In this document: one piece after another, positions 1 to 7,196 of the stretch | How positions within the stretch are numbered: the first letter of the stretch is position 1 | Layout: every line of letters begins with the position of its first letter | Assembly (NCBI GenBank): GCA_002421425.1 | Contig: DIJZ01000007.1 | Location: forward strand, 1-42,164 | Origin: Caldifarciminota bacterium UBA5631 | GTDB taxonomy: Bacteria; Hydrothermota; Hydrothermia; UBA1063 | Length of the DNA: 42,164 nt | Direction of reading: 5' to 3' | Notes under the pieces: generated by a model | Database searches by the model: none | What the model was told of the DNA's origin: nothing | Seen by the model: only the letters and a program-made list of their open reading frames with translations | Made by a program: the position numbers and the translations under genes

Positions 1-79
1 AGAAAAAACAACTTCAACCACTTTTGCAATTCTCAAATACCTCATTAAAATTATAAAAGTGGTTGAAGTTGTTTTTTCT
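1..79. repeat. Perfect 25-bp inverted repeat at window edge
   Basis: Bases 1-25 are the exact reverse complement of bases 55-79, with a 29-nt loop (26-54). The right arm lies inside the signal-peptide codons of the first gene, so that arm is real coding sequence and the left arm is its mirror copy. A perfect foldback exactly at the first base of the window suggests a contig-end artefact (chimeric foldback). A genuine hairpin upstream of the gene cannot be excluded. Confidence 0.85.
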
Positions 80-980
80 GTGTTTTATTTGTAATATTGG
101 AATTAGTTCAGCAGAAAAATACCGGGCCGAAATTTTCAGGACAATGTACGATCCCGCCTCCACAGCCAGAGGTTTTAGCGGTGTTGCCGATTCGTTTTCC
201 ATACAATCAGCCTTTCTTAATCCTGCCTGTATTAACTCCCCACGTTCCGGTCTTTACTTCTCACACTTTGAACTGTATAAAGGCTTCATATCCATGGAAA
301 ATGTCTTTGTAAAATTCAACCCTGGAAATCCCGATTATTCCACTGGAATCTACGTAAGTTACCTGCACTCGGATCCTCTGGAAATAACCCAACTCAGGGA
401 TTCAGCTCTGGGAATCATAGAAGGCAACATTGAGGTTACCGGAAAGTACATATACAAATTCTACTTTGTCTCAGGAACCATTGGAAGAAAGATAAGTGAA
501 AAGGCAAGTTTTGGGGTGAATATTAAGTTTTTCAGAGAACGTTTCTATACGTATTATGAAAACGGTACGGGGATTGATATTGGTTACTTAATTGCCCTCA
601 AAGACATCAATTTTGGTATTACGCTAAGAGACGCAATATTTTCCTTCTTTACTGGAAAGTCGTCAGAAACCGCATCTCCTTCTCTGAATTTTGGCATTAC
701 TAAGTTTACGCAGAATTTCAGCTGGAATCTTGAATCGGAGCTGTTTTCCGATGGGCCATACCCGGGAGCTCTTCTGAACGCAGGGAAGTTGAGCCTGGAA
801 GTGAAAATGGGTGCAGAATACAGACCAACAGAAAACCTTGCCCTCAGGGCAGGTTTTTATCGAGGCTATTTCAATGGAGGAGTTGGACTTAGATTAAGAC
901 AATTCTTTGTCGACTACTCCATATCCCCAAATCCCGAACTCTACACAACTCATAAGATAGGTGCAGGAATATGTTTCTAA
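63..980 (+). CDS. PorV/PorQ-like outer-membrane beta-barrel protein
   Basis: A 305-residue protein starting at TTG, with an N-terminal hydrophobic signal segment (about residues 1-17, cleavage near SSA-EK). The mature start carries 'DPASTARGFSGVADSF...FLNPA', the pattern of PorV/PorQ/FadL-like barrels in which an 'A-x-GG/SG..A.....NPA' stretch precedes alternating amphipathic beta strands. Aromatic and glycine alternation runs through the remainder, and the C-terminus ends in Phe, as outer-membrane barrels often do. The next gene starts 10 nt before its stop, so the two are probably translationally coupled. No Shine-Dalgarno site is visible; a TATAAA at 52-57 lies 5 nt before the TTG, but the start sits within the inverted repeat at the window edge and is uncertain. 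The specific role is unknown. A second protein of the same type is at 7197-7970. Confidence 0.7.
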   Translation: MKLFFLCFICNIGISSAEKYRAEIFRTMYDPASTARGFSGVADSFSIQSAFLNPACINSPRSGLYFSHFELYKGFISMENVFVKFNPGNPDYSTGIYVSYLHSDPLEITQLRDSALGIIEGNIEVTGKYIYKFYFVSGTIGRKISEKASFGVNIKFFRERFYTYYENGTGIDIGYLIALKDINFGITLRDAIFSFFTGKSSETASPSLNFGITKFTQNFSWNLESELFSDGPYPGALLNAGKLSLEVKMGAEYRPTENLALRAGFYRGYFNGGVGLRLRQFFVDYSISPNPELYTTHKIGAGICF

Positions 981-1552
981 GGAAAATAGTTCATCTTTCG
1001 ACAATCTTTCTATTACTGATTCTCAAACACCTTACCCTTTACCATAACACGAAATTTCCCGGTATTATTATACTCTCGTCTCTAACGCTCCTTGCGCTAA
1101 TAATCGAAATTCTCAGAAATACCTGGCCAGCCTTCAAAGAATTTTTCCTCAGGAGTGTCGGGCGCCTTCTAAAAGAAGATGAAATTAAGGGGAAACCTAC
1201 TGGCGCTACATTCCTGCTTCTTTCGATGACCCTCGCTTTCATACTATTTGAGTTTAAAATCTTCTATTATGCAACGTTGATTGCCATCCTGGTTGATGGA
1301 ATTACGCCAATATTGACTTTAATTATTTTTAAGAAGAACTTCAAGGATCATTCACATTTGGTCGTTTTCTTAATCTCAGCAATCCTCGTGGCTTTTCTCG
1401 TGAATTCTGGACTTCCTCTTTTTGTAAAGCTAACAGCCAGCATTTTGATCTCACTGACTGAATACATCAATCCGCCTCCTGATGATAATCTTTATGCAGA
1501 ATTTGTTGGAGCCTTTATAATTTATATACTTTTGAAAATCTTTGTTCACTAA
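971..1552 (+). CDS. Dolichol/phytol kinase-like CTP-dependent lipid kinase, membrane protein
   Basis: A 193-residue polytopic membrane protein with about six hydrophobic segments. The layout fits the SEC59/VTE5/DgkA-like family, which phosphorylates polyprenols or diacylglycerol using CTP. It has an N-terminal 'RKIVHLS' (family R-K..H), a cytoplasmic loop with 'LRNTWP...GRLLKEDEIKGKPTGAT' (family E-x2-R ... E ... GAT), an Asp-containing helix 'AILVDGITPI', and a late 'PPPDDNLYAEFVGA' matching the family D-D-N-(hydrophobic)-x-P motif. The canonical Gly-rich 'D..A...G...G' loop is poorly kept. It overlaps the upstream gene by 10 nt and lies 11 nt before the PpiC gene. Substrate is not deducible; an undecaprenol-like lipid is an inference. 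Confidence 0.6.
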   Translation: MFLRKIVHLSTIFLLLILKHLTLYHNTKFPGIIILSSLTLLALIIEILRNTWPAFKEFFLRSVGRLLKEDEIKGKPTGATFLLLSMTLAFILFEFKIFYYATLIAILVDGITPILTLIIFKKNFKDHSHLVVFLISAILVAFLVNSGLPLFVKLTASILISLTEYINPPPDDNLYAEFVGAFIIYILLKIFVH

Positions 1553-1563
1553 AGGAGGTCACT

Positions 1564-2766
1564 ATGAAGTGGGGATGGATAATCCTATTTTCAATTTCCG
1601 CACTCTCAGCGCAAGCGTTGAAGGACCAGCTCACCCAGGCAGGAGTGTATGAGGAGAAAAAACAGTACCAAGAGGCTGTAACCCTCTATAAAGAGATTCT
1701 TAACTCAAAAGGAATAGACAAGAATAACAAATTTGACATGTATCTCAAAATTGCAGACCTGGAACTTGACAAACTGGCAAGACCTGATTCCTCGGTGAAA
1801 TACCTGGAAATGGCAAGAAAAGAGTTCAGTGACGTCTATAGAAGGATGGACGAAGTATTCTACAGACTTGGCGTTGCAAACGAGAAACTTGGGAACTATC
1901 AGGAAGCAGCAGAACATTATCAGACCGTTGCCGTAAGGTTTCAGAAAAGCAAGTACCTTTCCGATGCTCTGGATGGTGTGGAAAGGGTTTTCAGGAAGAA
2001 CTTTAAAGATTATGTGGCCTTTGTAGGTGAAGAACCCATTACAAGGCTTGAACTGGAAAGAGAACTTGAAAACATTCCTCCTTTTGCAAAGCAAAGCTAT
2101 GAAACTGAAGAAGGAAAACAGAGGCTTCTCAAGAACATAATACAGAAAAAACTCCTGGTAAGAGAGGCAGAAGCCAGAAAATTATATATGAAATCTTCAT
2201 ATCTGGACGAAGTTCAGCGGGCTCGGGAACAGGCACTTATCAGAGCCCTCTATAATGAAGTTTCCGGAAGTATAACGGCAAGCGACAAAGAGATCAAAGA
2301 ATACTATGAAAACAATAAGGACAAATATAAGATTCCTGCGTCGGTCAGTTATAAAGCCATCGTTGTTGAAGATCAGACAAAGGCTGACTCCGTTTATGCA
2401 CTACTGCAGAAGGGAATGGATTTCGATACCATTTTCTCCAGGTACAATGTCGATGAACAGCTGAAAGCCTCCAGTGGCCTGAAGAAAGATGTATTGCAGG
2501 GTGCAAGACCCGAAGAAGTGGTGAAAACGGCCTTTAATATGAAGGTCGGGCAGGTCAGCAAACCTATAAAAATGGAAAAGGAACAAAAGTACACCGTAAT
2601 AAAACTTGTGGATAAGAAGCCGGAATCATATAAACCTCTTGAAGAAGTAAAGGATGGTATTAAGAAAACTATCGAATCAGAGAAAGCCAAGAAGTCATGG
2701 GAATCCCTTCTTGATACCCTGTGGCAGAAGTACAACGTAAGAATTGTAAATGAGCAACAAAAATAA
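1564..2766 (+). CDS. TPR-containing PpiC-type peptidyl-prolyl isomerase (periplasmic chaperone)
   Basis: A 400-residue secreted protein: signal peptide (about 1-16, cleavage near LSA-QA), then TPR-like helical repeats (about 20-140; for example 'AVTLYKEIL' and 'LGNYQEAAEHYQTVAVRF'), a SurA/PrsA-like helical linker (about 150-240), and a parvulin/PpiC domain (about 245-375) including 'VSYKAIVVED' and 'AFNMKVGQVSKPIK'. Parvulins assist folding of exported or outer-membrane proteins. The start is fixed by a strong AAAGGAGG site just upstream of ATG 1564. Position in an operon with a barrel protein fits an envelope-biogenesis role. The TPR-plus-parvulin arrangement is less common than plain SurA or PrsA. 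The next gene overlaps its end by 17 nt. Confidence 0.85.
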   Translation: MKWGWIILFSISALSAQALKDQLTQAGVYEEKKQYQEAVTLYKEILNSKGIDKNNKFDMYLKIADLELDKLARPDSSVKYLEMARKEFSDVYRRMDEVFYRLGVANEKLGNYQEAAEHYQTVAVRFQKSKYLSDALDGVERVFRKNFKDYVAFVGEEPITRLELERELENIPPFAKQSYETEEGKQRLLKNIIQKKLLVREAEARKLYMKSSYLDEVQRAREQALIRALYNEVSGSITASDKEIKEYYENNKDKYKIPASVSYKAIVVEDQTKADSVYALLQKGMDFDTIFSRYNVDEQLKASSGLKKDVLQGARPEEVVKTAFNMKVGQVSKPIKMEKEQKYTVIKLVDKKPESYKPLEEVKDGIKKTIESEKAKKSWESLLDTLWQKYNVRIVNEQQK

Positions 2767-2989
2767 TGAAGGTCCAAAGCGAGGAAAAGTAATATTTTTC
2801 AACGAAAGCCTTGGGACTGGAATTTTAAGATTAGATTATTCTAACGAGAAAATCAGATTCAATTACAGGGATCTGGACGGAGCGGAAGGCTTCAGGATTC
2901 TGTTTCCAGGTGACATTGTGCAGGTTTCCATTCAAAACGGTAAAATCAAGGTGAAGAAAATTGGCGAGAGTTACCTACGAGCTGATTAA
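2750..2989 (+). CDS. Small cold-shock-like (OB-fold) protein
   Basis: A 79-residue protein. 'GKVIFFNESLGTGILRLDYSNEKIRFNYRDLDG' follows the cold-shock-domain scheme: 'GxVKWFN..KGFGFI......DVFVH.' becomes 'GKVIFFNESLGTGILRL......IRFNYRDL', and a late strand 'GDIVQVSIQNGKIKVKKI' matches 'V.F.....G..A..V'. The aromatic RNP1 residues of true CspA (FGF) are replaced by 'TGI', so nucleic-acid binding may be altered. It overlaps the PpiC gene by 17 nt and the tgt gene by 29 nt, so expression is tied to both. OB-fold membership is inferred from the pattern; function is unknown. Confidence 0.6.
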   Translation: MSNKNNEGPKRGKVIFFNESLGTGILRLDYSNEKIRFNYRDLDGAEGFRILFPGDIVQVSIQNGKIKVKKIGESYLRAD

Positions 2990-4103
2990 GAAAGAAAAGT
3001 ACACCGGCGCACGCCTTGGAATATTACATACTCCCCACGGAGATGTTGAACTTCCAAACTTTATGCCCGTGGCAACTCAGGGAACCGTTAAGACTATGTC
3101 ACCAAAAGATCTGGAGGAGATTGGAGTTCAGATTATTGTTTCCAATACCTATCATCTGCACCTTCGCCCCGGCGAGGAACTTATTGGAAGAGCAGGCGGG
3201 CTTCACCGGTTTATGGGTTTTAAGGGGACCATCCTGACAGACTCCGGTGGTTACCAGATTTACAGCCTTGCAGACCTGCGAAAACTTAAAGAAGATAAAG
3301 TTGTATTTAAGTCTCACATAGATGGCGCTTTGATTACCTTCACTCCCGAGAAAGTCGTTGATATACAGGCAAAACTTGGTTCGGATATTGCGATGATTCT
3401 GGATTGGCCAACACCATACCCCTCAACATTCAAAGAGGCAAAATTCCATATGGACCTAACTACCCACTGGGCGGAGAGGGCAAAGAAATATAGAGATTCA
3501 ACCCTCGGTGAAGTCAATCTCTTTGCCATTGTGCAGGGTGGAACCTACGAAGAACTAAGAATAGACCACGCAAAAACCATGAAAGAGCTTGATTTTGACG
3601 GCTATGCCATCGGCGGCCTTGCCCTGGGGGAGCCGAAACTCGAAAGGGACAGAATCGTGGAAAAAGTCATACCCTTTTTGCCCGAAAACAAGGTAAGATA
3701 CCTGATGGGAGTAGGCTACCCTGACGATATCCTTTCATCGGTGGCCATGGGGGTTGACCTTTTCGATTGCGTTTTACCTACAAGAAATGCCAGGACGGGA
3801 ACTGTGTTTACATCCCGGGGTGAAATTACCATAAGAAATGCAGAATATAAAGATGACTTCTCGCCCCTTGATATAGAATGCCGCTGCTACACCTGCAGGA
3901 ATTTTACCCGCTCCTATGTCAGACATCTTTTCAACGCTGGAGAAATTTTAGGACCAAGACTTGCAACCTATCACTCACTTTATTTCTTCATAAATCTTCT
4001 GAAACAAATCCGTGAGGCAATTAAAGGCGATTACTTGATGGATTTCAGGACCGAGTTCCTCAAAAAATACTCTACTTCAGAAGTTAAAGACGACCCAGGA
4101 TAG
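2961..4103 (+). CDS. tgt: tRNA-guanine transglycosylase (queuosine insertion)
   Basis: A 380-residue enzyme that exchanges guanine-34 of GUN-anticodon tRNAs for preQ1 (or queuine). Visible landmarks are 'NFMPVATQGTVK', 'DSGGYQ' with general-base Asp94, 'VQGGTYEELR', 'GGLALGE' (218-224), 'MGVGYPDDIL', nucleophile Asp266 in 'GVDLFDCVLPTRNARTG', and the zinc site Cys307-x-Cys309-x2-Cys312...His338 in 'CRCYTCRNFTRSYVRHL'. The length is typical. The TTG start is chosen because it gives the expected N-terminal beta strand just before 'ARLGILHTPHGDVELP'; it lies inside the upstream gene (29-nt overlap). The substrate-loop motif usually read as DECTPYP is DWPTPYP here. The 3' end overlaps the convergent anti-sigma gene by 27 nt. 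Confidence 0.95.
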   Translation: MARVTYELIKKEKYTGARLGILHTPHGDVELPNFMPVATQGTVKTMSPKDLEEIGVQIIVSNTYHLHLRPGEELIGRAGGLHRFMGFKGTILTDSGGYQIYSLADLRKLKEDKVVFKSHIDGALITFTPEKVVDIQAKLGSDIAMILDWPTPYPSTFKEAKFHMDLTTHWAERAKKYRDSTLGEVNLFAIVQGGTYEELRIDHAKTMKELDFDGYAIGGLALGEPKLERDRIVEKVIPFLPENKVRYLMGVGYPDDILSSVAMGVDLFDCVLPTRNARTGTVFTSRGEITIRNAEYKDDFSPLDIECRCYTCRNFTRSYVRHLFNAGEILGPRLATYHSLYFFINLLKQIREAIKGDYLMDFRTEFLKKYSTSEVKDDPG

Positions 4104-4529
4104 ATTTCTTTCGCCACCGTCGATCAGGTCTTCCACCTGAAAATCCACACTGTTAAATGGCTCAACAAGAATTACCGAATCATCAATTTCCTCATTTGCA
4201 TAGCCCTCTTTGTATAAGCTACCGTTCAAATATACCCTGTAAGAGTATGCACCTGGAGGGGACATCTGGACCCTGATGGGGACCACACCAGGATATACTT
4301 CGTGATGGGGGTTCTCCTCAAGTGAAATATTGAGAGCTCCCTGAACCCTGGGCTTTGAGAAAAGAACACCTATCAGTCCTCCAACAATAAGGGCAAGGAC
4401 GAATGTAGAGCCATATATTGAAACGTATCTTATAATTCTTATCCTTCTTATCGACCGTTTGACTCTTTTATCAAGTTCTGGAGGCGGACTCTTTCTGATC
4501 CTCCTTAAAACTTCCACCTCATTTCCCAT
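4077..4529 (-). CDS. Putative membrane anti-sigma factor
   Basis: About 150 residues: a short, very basic cytoplasmic N-terminus (about 35 residues, 'DKRVKRSIRRIRIIR'), one transmembrane helix ('FVLALIVGGLIGVLF'), and a periplasmic beta-rich domain ('GAYSYRVYLNGSLYKEG'). It directly follows the ECF sigma gene and overlaps its end, the classic sigma/anti-sigma layout. It has no H-x3-C-x2-C zinc motif, so it is not a ZAS-type anti-sigma, and the assignment rests on context and topology. The ATG at 4529 is preferred to the GTG at 4538 because GGGAGG sits 8 nt upstream of it; this also gives an 11-nt overlap with the sigma gene. The 3' end overlaps tgt on the other strand. Confidence 0.6.
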   Translation of the reverse strand: MGNEVEVLRRIRKSPPPELDKRVKRSIRRIRIIRYVSIYGSTFVLALIVGGLIGVLFSKPRVQGALNISLEENPHHEVYPGVVPIRVQMSPPGAYSYRVYLNGSLYKEGYANEEIDDSVILVEPFNSVDFQVEDLIDGGERNLSWVVFNF

Positions 4530-5055
4530 CCAAAACACCTCCCATAATTATTTTTTTCAAACTTTTTTTTGCCCCGTTTAATCTAGATTTCACCGTGCCA
4601 ATGGGGATTTTTAGCAGATCTGCAATCTCATCATATTGAAAACCCTCCATATAGTATAGCGTGAGAATTTCCCTTTCCCAATCTTTGAGTCTTGCCATTG
4701 CTCGCTCCACCGCTACCTGGTCATCAAGTTCCAGATGATCCTCCACTGCTGCCAATGTATCATCAGCGTCCTCTTTATCTTCAAAAAACACCGGTGAAAA
4801 CCTCTTCTTCTTTCTAAAAAAATCAGTTATGTGATTTATTGTTATGCTCATTATCCAGGTCTTCAATGAGCTTTCTCCCTTGAACTTTGAAAGATTCTTA
4901 TAGACCTTGATGAAAACTTCCTGTGTGATATCCACAGCATCGTCATAATCGTTGACTTTCCAGAAGACATAATTGAAAACCATTTCTTTGTGCTGATTAT
5001 ACACCTCTTCGAAATTAAGATTCATTCTTAAATTAGACGCCTTCTGAACCCGCAT
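4519..5055 (-). CDS. ECF-family RNA polymerase sigma factor
   Basis: A 178-residue sigma-70 family protein of the ECF (RpoE-like) group. Region 2 is 'DAVDITQEVFIKVYKNLSKF' followed by 'SSLKTWIMSITINHITDFFRKKKR'; region 4 is 'LKDWEREILTLYYMEGFQYDEIADLL' plus the helix-turn-helix 'IPIGTVKSRLNGAKKSLKK'. An acidic linker separates them. There is no region 1 or 3. The start at 5055 is supported by a TATAAT on the minus strand ending 8 nt upstream, implying a leaderless or near-leaderless mRNA; an alternative ATG lies at 5025. It is co-transcribed with the membrane protein that probably holds it inactive. The target regulon is not visible here. Confidence 0.9.
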   Translation of the reverse strand: MRVQKASNLRMNLNFEEVYNQHKEMVFNYVFWKVNDYDDAVDITQEVFIKVYKNLSKFKGESSLKTWIMSITINHITDFFRKKKRFSPVFFEDKEDADDTLAAVEDHLELDDQVAVERAMARLKDWEREILTLYYMEGFQYDEIADLLKIPIGTVKSRLNGAKKSLKKIIMGGVLDGK

Positions 5056-5063
5056 TGTTCAAA

Positions 5064-5069
5064 ATTATA
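5064..5069 (-). promoter_or_regulatory. -10 element of the ECF sigma gene
   Basis: A consensus TATAAT on the minus strand ends 8 nt before the ATG at 5055. A weak -35 (TTTTGT) lies 17 nt further upstream. A transcript starting 7-8 nt after the -10 would begin at or next to the start codon. Confidence 0.6.
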
Positions 5070-5125
5070 AATCCCTCAAAGTGCTCACAAAATTTGAGAA
5101 TTTGGAAAGTTGATTTGCCAATACC

Positions 5126-5154
5126 TTGACAAAACAATATATTTATTCTCAAAT
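5126..5154 (+). promoter_or_regulatory. Sigma-70-type promoter giving leaderless lpxK mRNA
   Basis: Consensus -35 TTGACA at 5126-5131, a 17-nt spacer, and -10 TCAAAT at 5149-5154. The ATG of lpxK at 5162 begins 7 nt after the -10, so the transcript should start at the start codon. The same TTGACA can be misread as an alternative TTG start codon. Confidence 0.7.
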
Positions 5155-5161
5155 AATTGCA

Positions 5162-6121
5162 ATGTTAAAATTTGTGTTATCGGAGCTCTACAGGATTGGC
5201 CTTGGCCTCTGGTATTTCTACGATGAAAACCTGAGAACCAAAGATGTCTTGCCTGCACGGGTCATTTCTGTAGGTAACATTACAACGGGTGGCTCTGGAA
5301 AAACACCCCTCACAATTTACATTGCTGAAAAACTATCCCAGAAAGACAGAACTGCAATACTTTCAAGAGGTTATCGCAGAAAAGGTAAAGGCACTTTCAT
5401 ACTGAAGGAAGATACTCCCCTGATTAAATGGGACCAGGTGGGCGACGAGCCCTTCTTAATGTGGAAAAAACTGAAAGGAGCTGTACCTGTCATTGTGGGT
5501 AAGAATCGCTATGACACAGGACAAATCGCCGTAAGGCAGTTCAAATCTTATTACGTAATACTGGATGATGGATTCCAGTATCTTCCGCTGAAAAGAGACA
5601 TAGACATCGTTTGCATTAATCAGAAAACCGTTCTCAAGGGAGACCATCTTCTGCCCAGGGGAACGTTGCGAGAAACCTTTGCAGCCCTTAAAAGGGCAAC
5701 GGTCCTTGTCCTTAACATTAAGAGTGACACAATAAATCAGAGAGCCATTGAATTTCTACAAGCGTTCAAAAAACCCGTCTTCGTCATGAAATACGAACCT
5801 GTGCGGTTCTACAATTTTGAAAACGTTCAGATGTCTCTTTCGGGCCTGAAGGGATTTGACCTGGCAATTCTTTCAGGAATTGCAGACCCCCAGAGTTTCT
5901 TAATGATGATAGAGAAGCTTGGCCTCGAACCAAAGAAGAAGGTAATCATCAGGGACCATTCAACTTACCCGGTTCCCAAACTCAGGCAACTTCTAAAAGA
6001 CTACGATTTTGTGATTACCACAGAAAAGGACCTGGTAAAGTACCCTACTTTCAAGAATCTTCTTGCCCTTGAGATTAGTGTCAAACTGGATAAGGAAAAG
6101 GAATTCCTGGAACTTCTATAG
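5162..6121 (+). CDS. lpxK: Tetraacyldisaccharide 4'-kinase
   Basis: A 319-residue inner-membrane-associated kinase that phosphorylates the 4' position of the lipid A disaccharide precursor. It has an N-terminal hydrophobic/amphipathic segment ('LKFVLSELYRIGLGLWYF'), the Walker A 'GNITTGGSGKTPLT', 'ILSRGYRRKGKG', 'VGDEPFLM', 'ILDDGFQYLPLKRDIDI', 'LLPRGTLRE' and the C-terminal 'TTEKDLVKYP', all family landmarks. I start it at ATG 5162, not at the upstream in-frame TTG (5126), because that TTG is the -35 box of a good promoter. It shows that the cell makes lipid A. It converges on the lptF/G-like gene with a 6-nt overlap. Confidence 0.93.
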   Translation: MLKFVLSELYRIGLGLWYFYDENLRTKDVLPARVISVGNITTGGSGKTPLTIYIAEKLSQKDRTAILSRGYRRKGKGTFILKEDTPLIKWDQVGDEPFLMWKKLKGAVPVIVGKNRYDTGQIAVRQFKSYYVILDDGFQYLPLKRDIDIVCINQKTVLKGDHLLPRGTLRETFAALKRATVLVLNIKSDTINQRAIEFLQAFKKPVFVMKYEPVRFYNFENVQMSLSGLKGFDLAILSGIADPQSFLMMIEKLGLEPKKKVIIRDHSTYPVPKLRQLLKDYDFVITTEKDLVKYPTFKNLLALEISVKLDKEKEFLELL

Positions 6122-7189
6122 TTTCAGCCTTAACCAGGGTATTACGCCTCCAAGAAAAGAGATTCCAAGGGGGAAAAATGTTGCAACGGAGGGAGGCATT
6201 TTCCCTGCCTGACCCGAAACCTTAAAAAACTGGATCAAAGCCCAGAGAACAAATGATAGTAGCAGTGCAAAGCCGAAGGCAAACGCCTTGCCCCGTGCCT
6301 TTATGGAAACGGCCATAGGGAGAGAGAAAAAGGCGAATACGAAAACTGTAAGAGGAAAGGAAAAACGATACAACAGTTCAACAAGTTCTTCTTTATGAAG
6401 GAGTTTCGTCCTCCTTTTAAAGTTGACCACCTTATAGAGCTGTCTCCCGCTCATCTCTTCTATATCTGTTTTCCTTTTCAACACATCAAAAGGTGAAATC
6501 ACACCTGTAAGAAGCTTCTTCTGAAGCACAAGTAAGGAATCTCGCTCAGAGCCTATGTGCCTCTCGGTGACGGAGTAAAGTTCAATGTTACCGTCAATTA
6601 CCAGACAGGAATCCGCGTCAATTCGCACTTTCGGAACATTCTTCTCGAAGACTATAATAACCACACCCCTTCCCTTCCTCTCTCGCGCGTTCAATCTTGC
6701 AAAGTAATACAACGTATCATCGCTCATAAAACTGAAGTCAGAAACCACCGGATAGGAGAAATAGTATTCAATTTTTTCAATATTTGCCTTTCTGACCCTT
6801 GTGGAACGCTGAAGTCCCGGATAGCCAAGGTATTCATCACTGAAAAAAGTCAACACAGAAATGGCAAAACTCAAAATAAGAACTTTGAGAATTAACCTTC
6901 TTACATCACATCCTGATATTCTAAGAACCAGCACTTCTCTTTTGTAAACGCTCTGCTGAAATAGAAAGAAAACCGAAAGAAGAAACGCAAAGGGGATCAG
7001 TAGATTGGTTAAATAAGGTAGCTGATAAAGATAAAAAACGATTATATCGGAAATTTTTGCTTTGTTAGCTATAAAATAACCGAGTCTTTCGAAAAAGTTA
7101 ACAAAAACAAATATAAAAACAGCCCCAGCAGTGAAAATGGCAAAAAGTTTTAGCAGTTCAGAAAAGTAAAGTTTCTCAATTTTCTTCAT
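6116..7189 (-). CDS. LptF/LptG-family lipopolysaccharide export permease
   Basis: A 357-residue YjgP/YjgQ-family protein. It has an N-terminal TM helix after 'KKIEKLYFSELLKLFAIFTAG', further TM helices to about residue 120, a periplasmic beta-jellyroll-like region (about 130-260, 'DDTLYYFARLNARERKGRG...'), and C-terminal TM helices with 'LLYRFSFPLTVFVFAFFSLPMAV'. 'VYKREVLVLRISGCDVRRLI' is the conserved coupling segment contacting the LptB ATPase. LptF and LptG are hard to tell apart by eye; only one is present here. It is the last gene after a PorV-like barrel (7-nt gap) and is convergent with lpxK, so lipid A synthesis and export genes sit together. Confidence 0.88.
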   Translation of the reverse strand: MKKIEKLYFSELLKLFAIFTAGAVFIFVFVNFFERLGYFIANKAKISDIIVFYLYQLPYLTNLLIPFAFLLSVFFLFQQSVYKREVLVLRISGCDVRRLILKVLILSFAISVLTFFSDEYLGYPGLQRSTRVRKANIEKIEYYFSYPVVSDFSFMSDDTLYYFARLNARERKGRGVVIIVFEKNVPKVRIDADSCLVIDGNIELYSVTERHIGSERDSLLVLQKKLLTGVISPFDVLKRKTDIEEMSGRQLYKVVNFKRRTKLLHKEELVELLYRFSFPLTVFVFAFFSLPMAVSIKARGKAFAFGFALLLSFVLWALIQFFKVSGQAGKMPPSVATFFPLGISFLGGVIPWLRLKL

Positions 7190-7196
7190 CCGGAGA

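Noticed and set aside
5126..5161. In-frame TTG start 12 codons upstream of lpxK
   Set aside because: The TTG is the first three bases of a consensus -35 TTGACA, with a -10 17 nt later and ATG 5162 at the expected transcript start.
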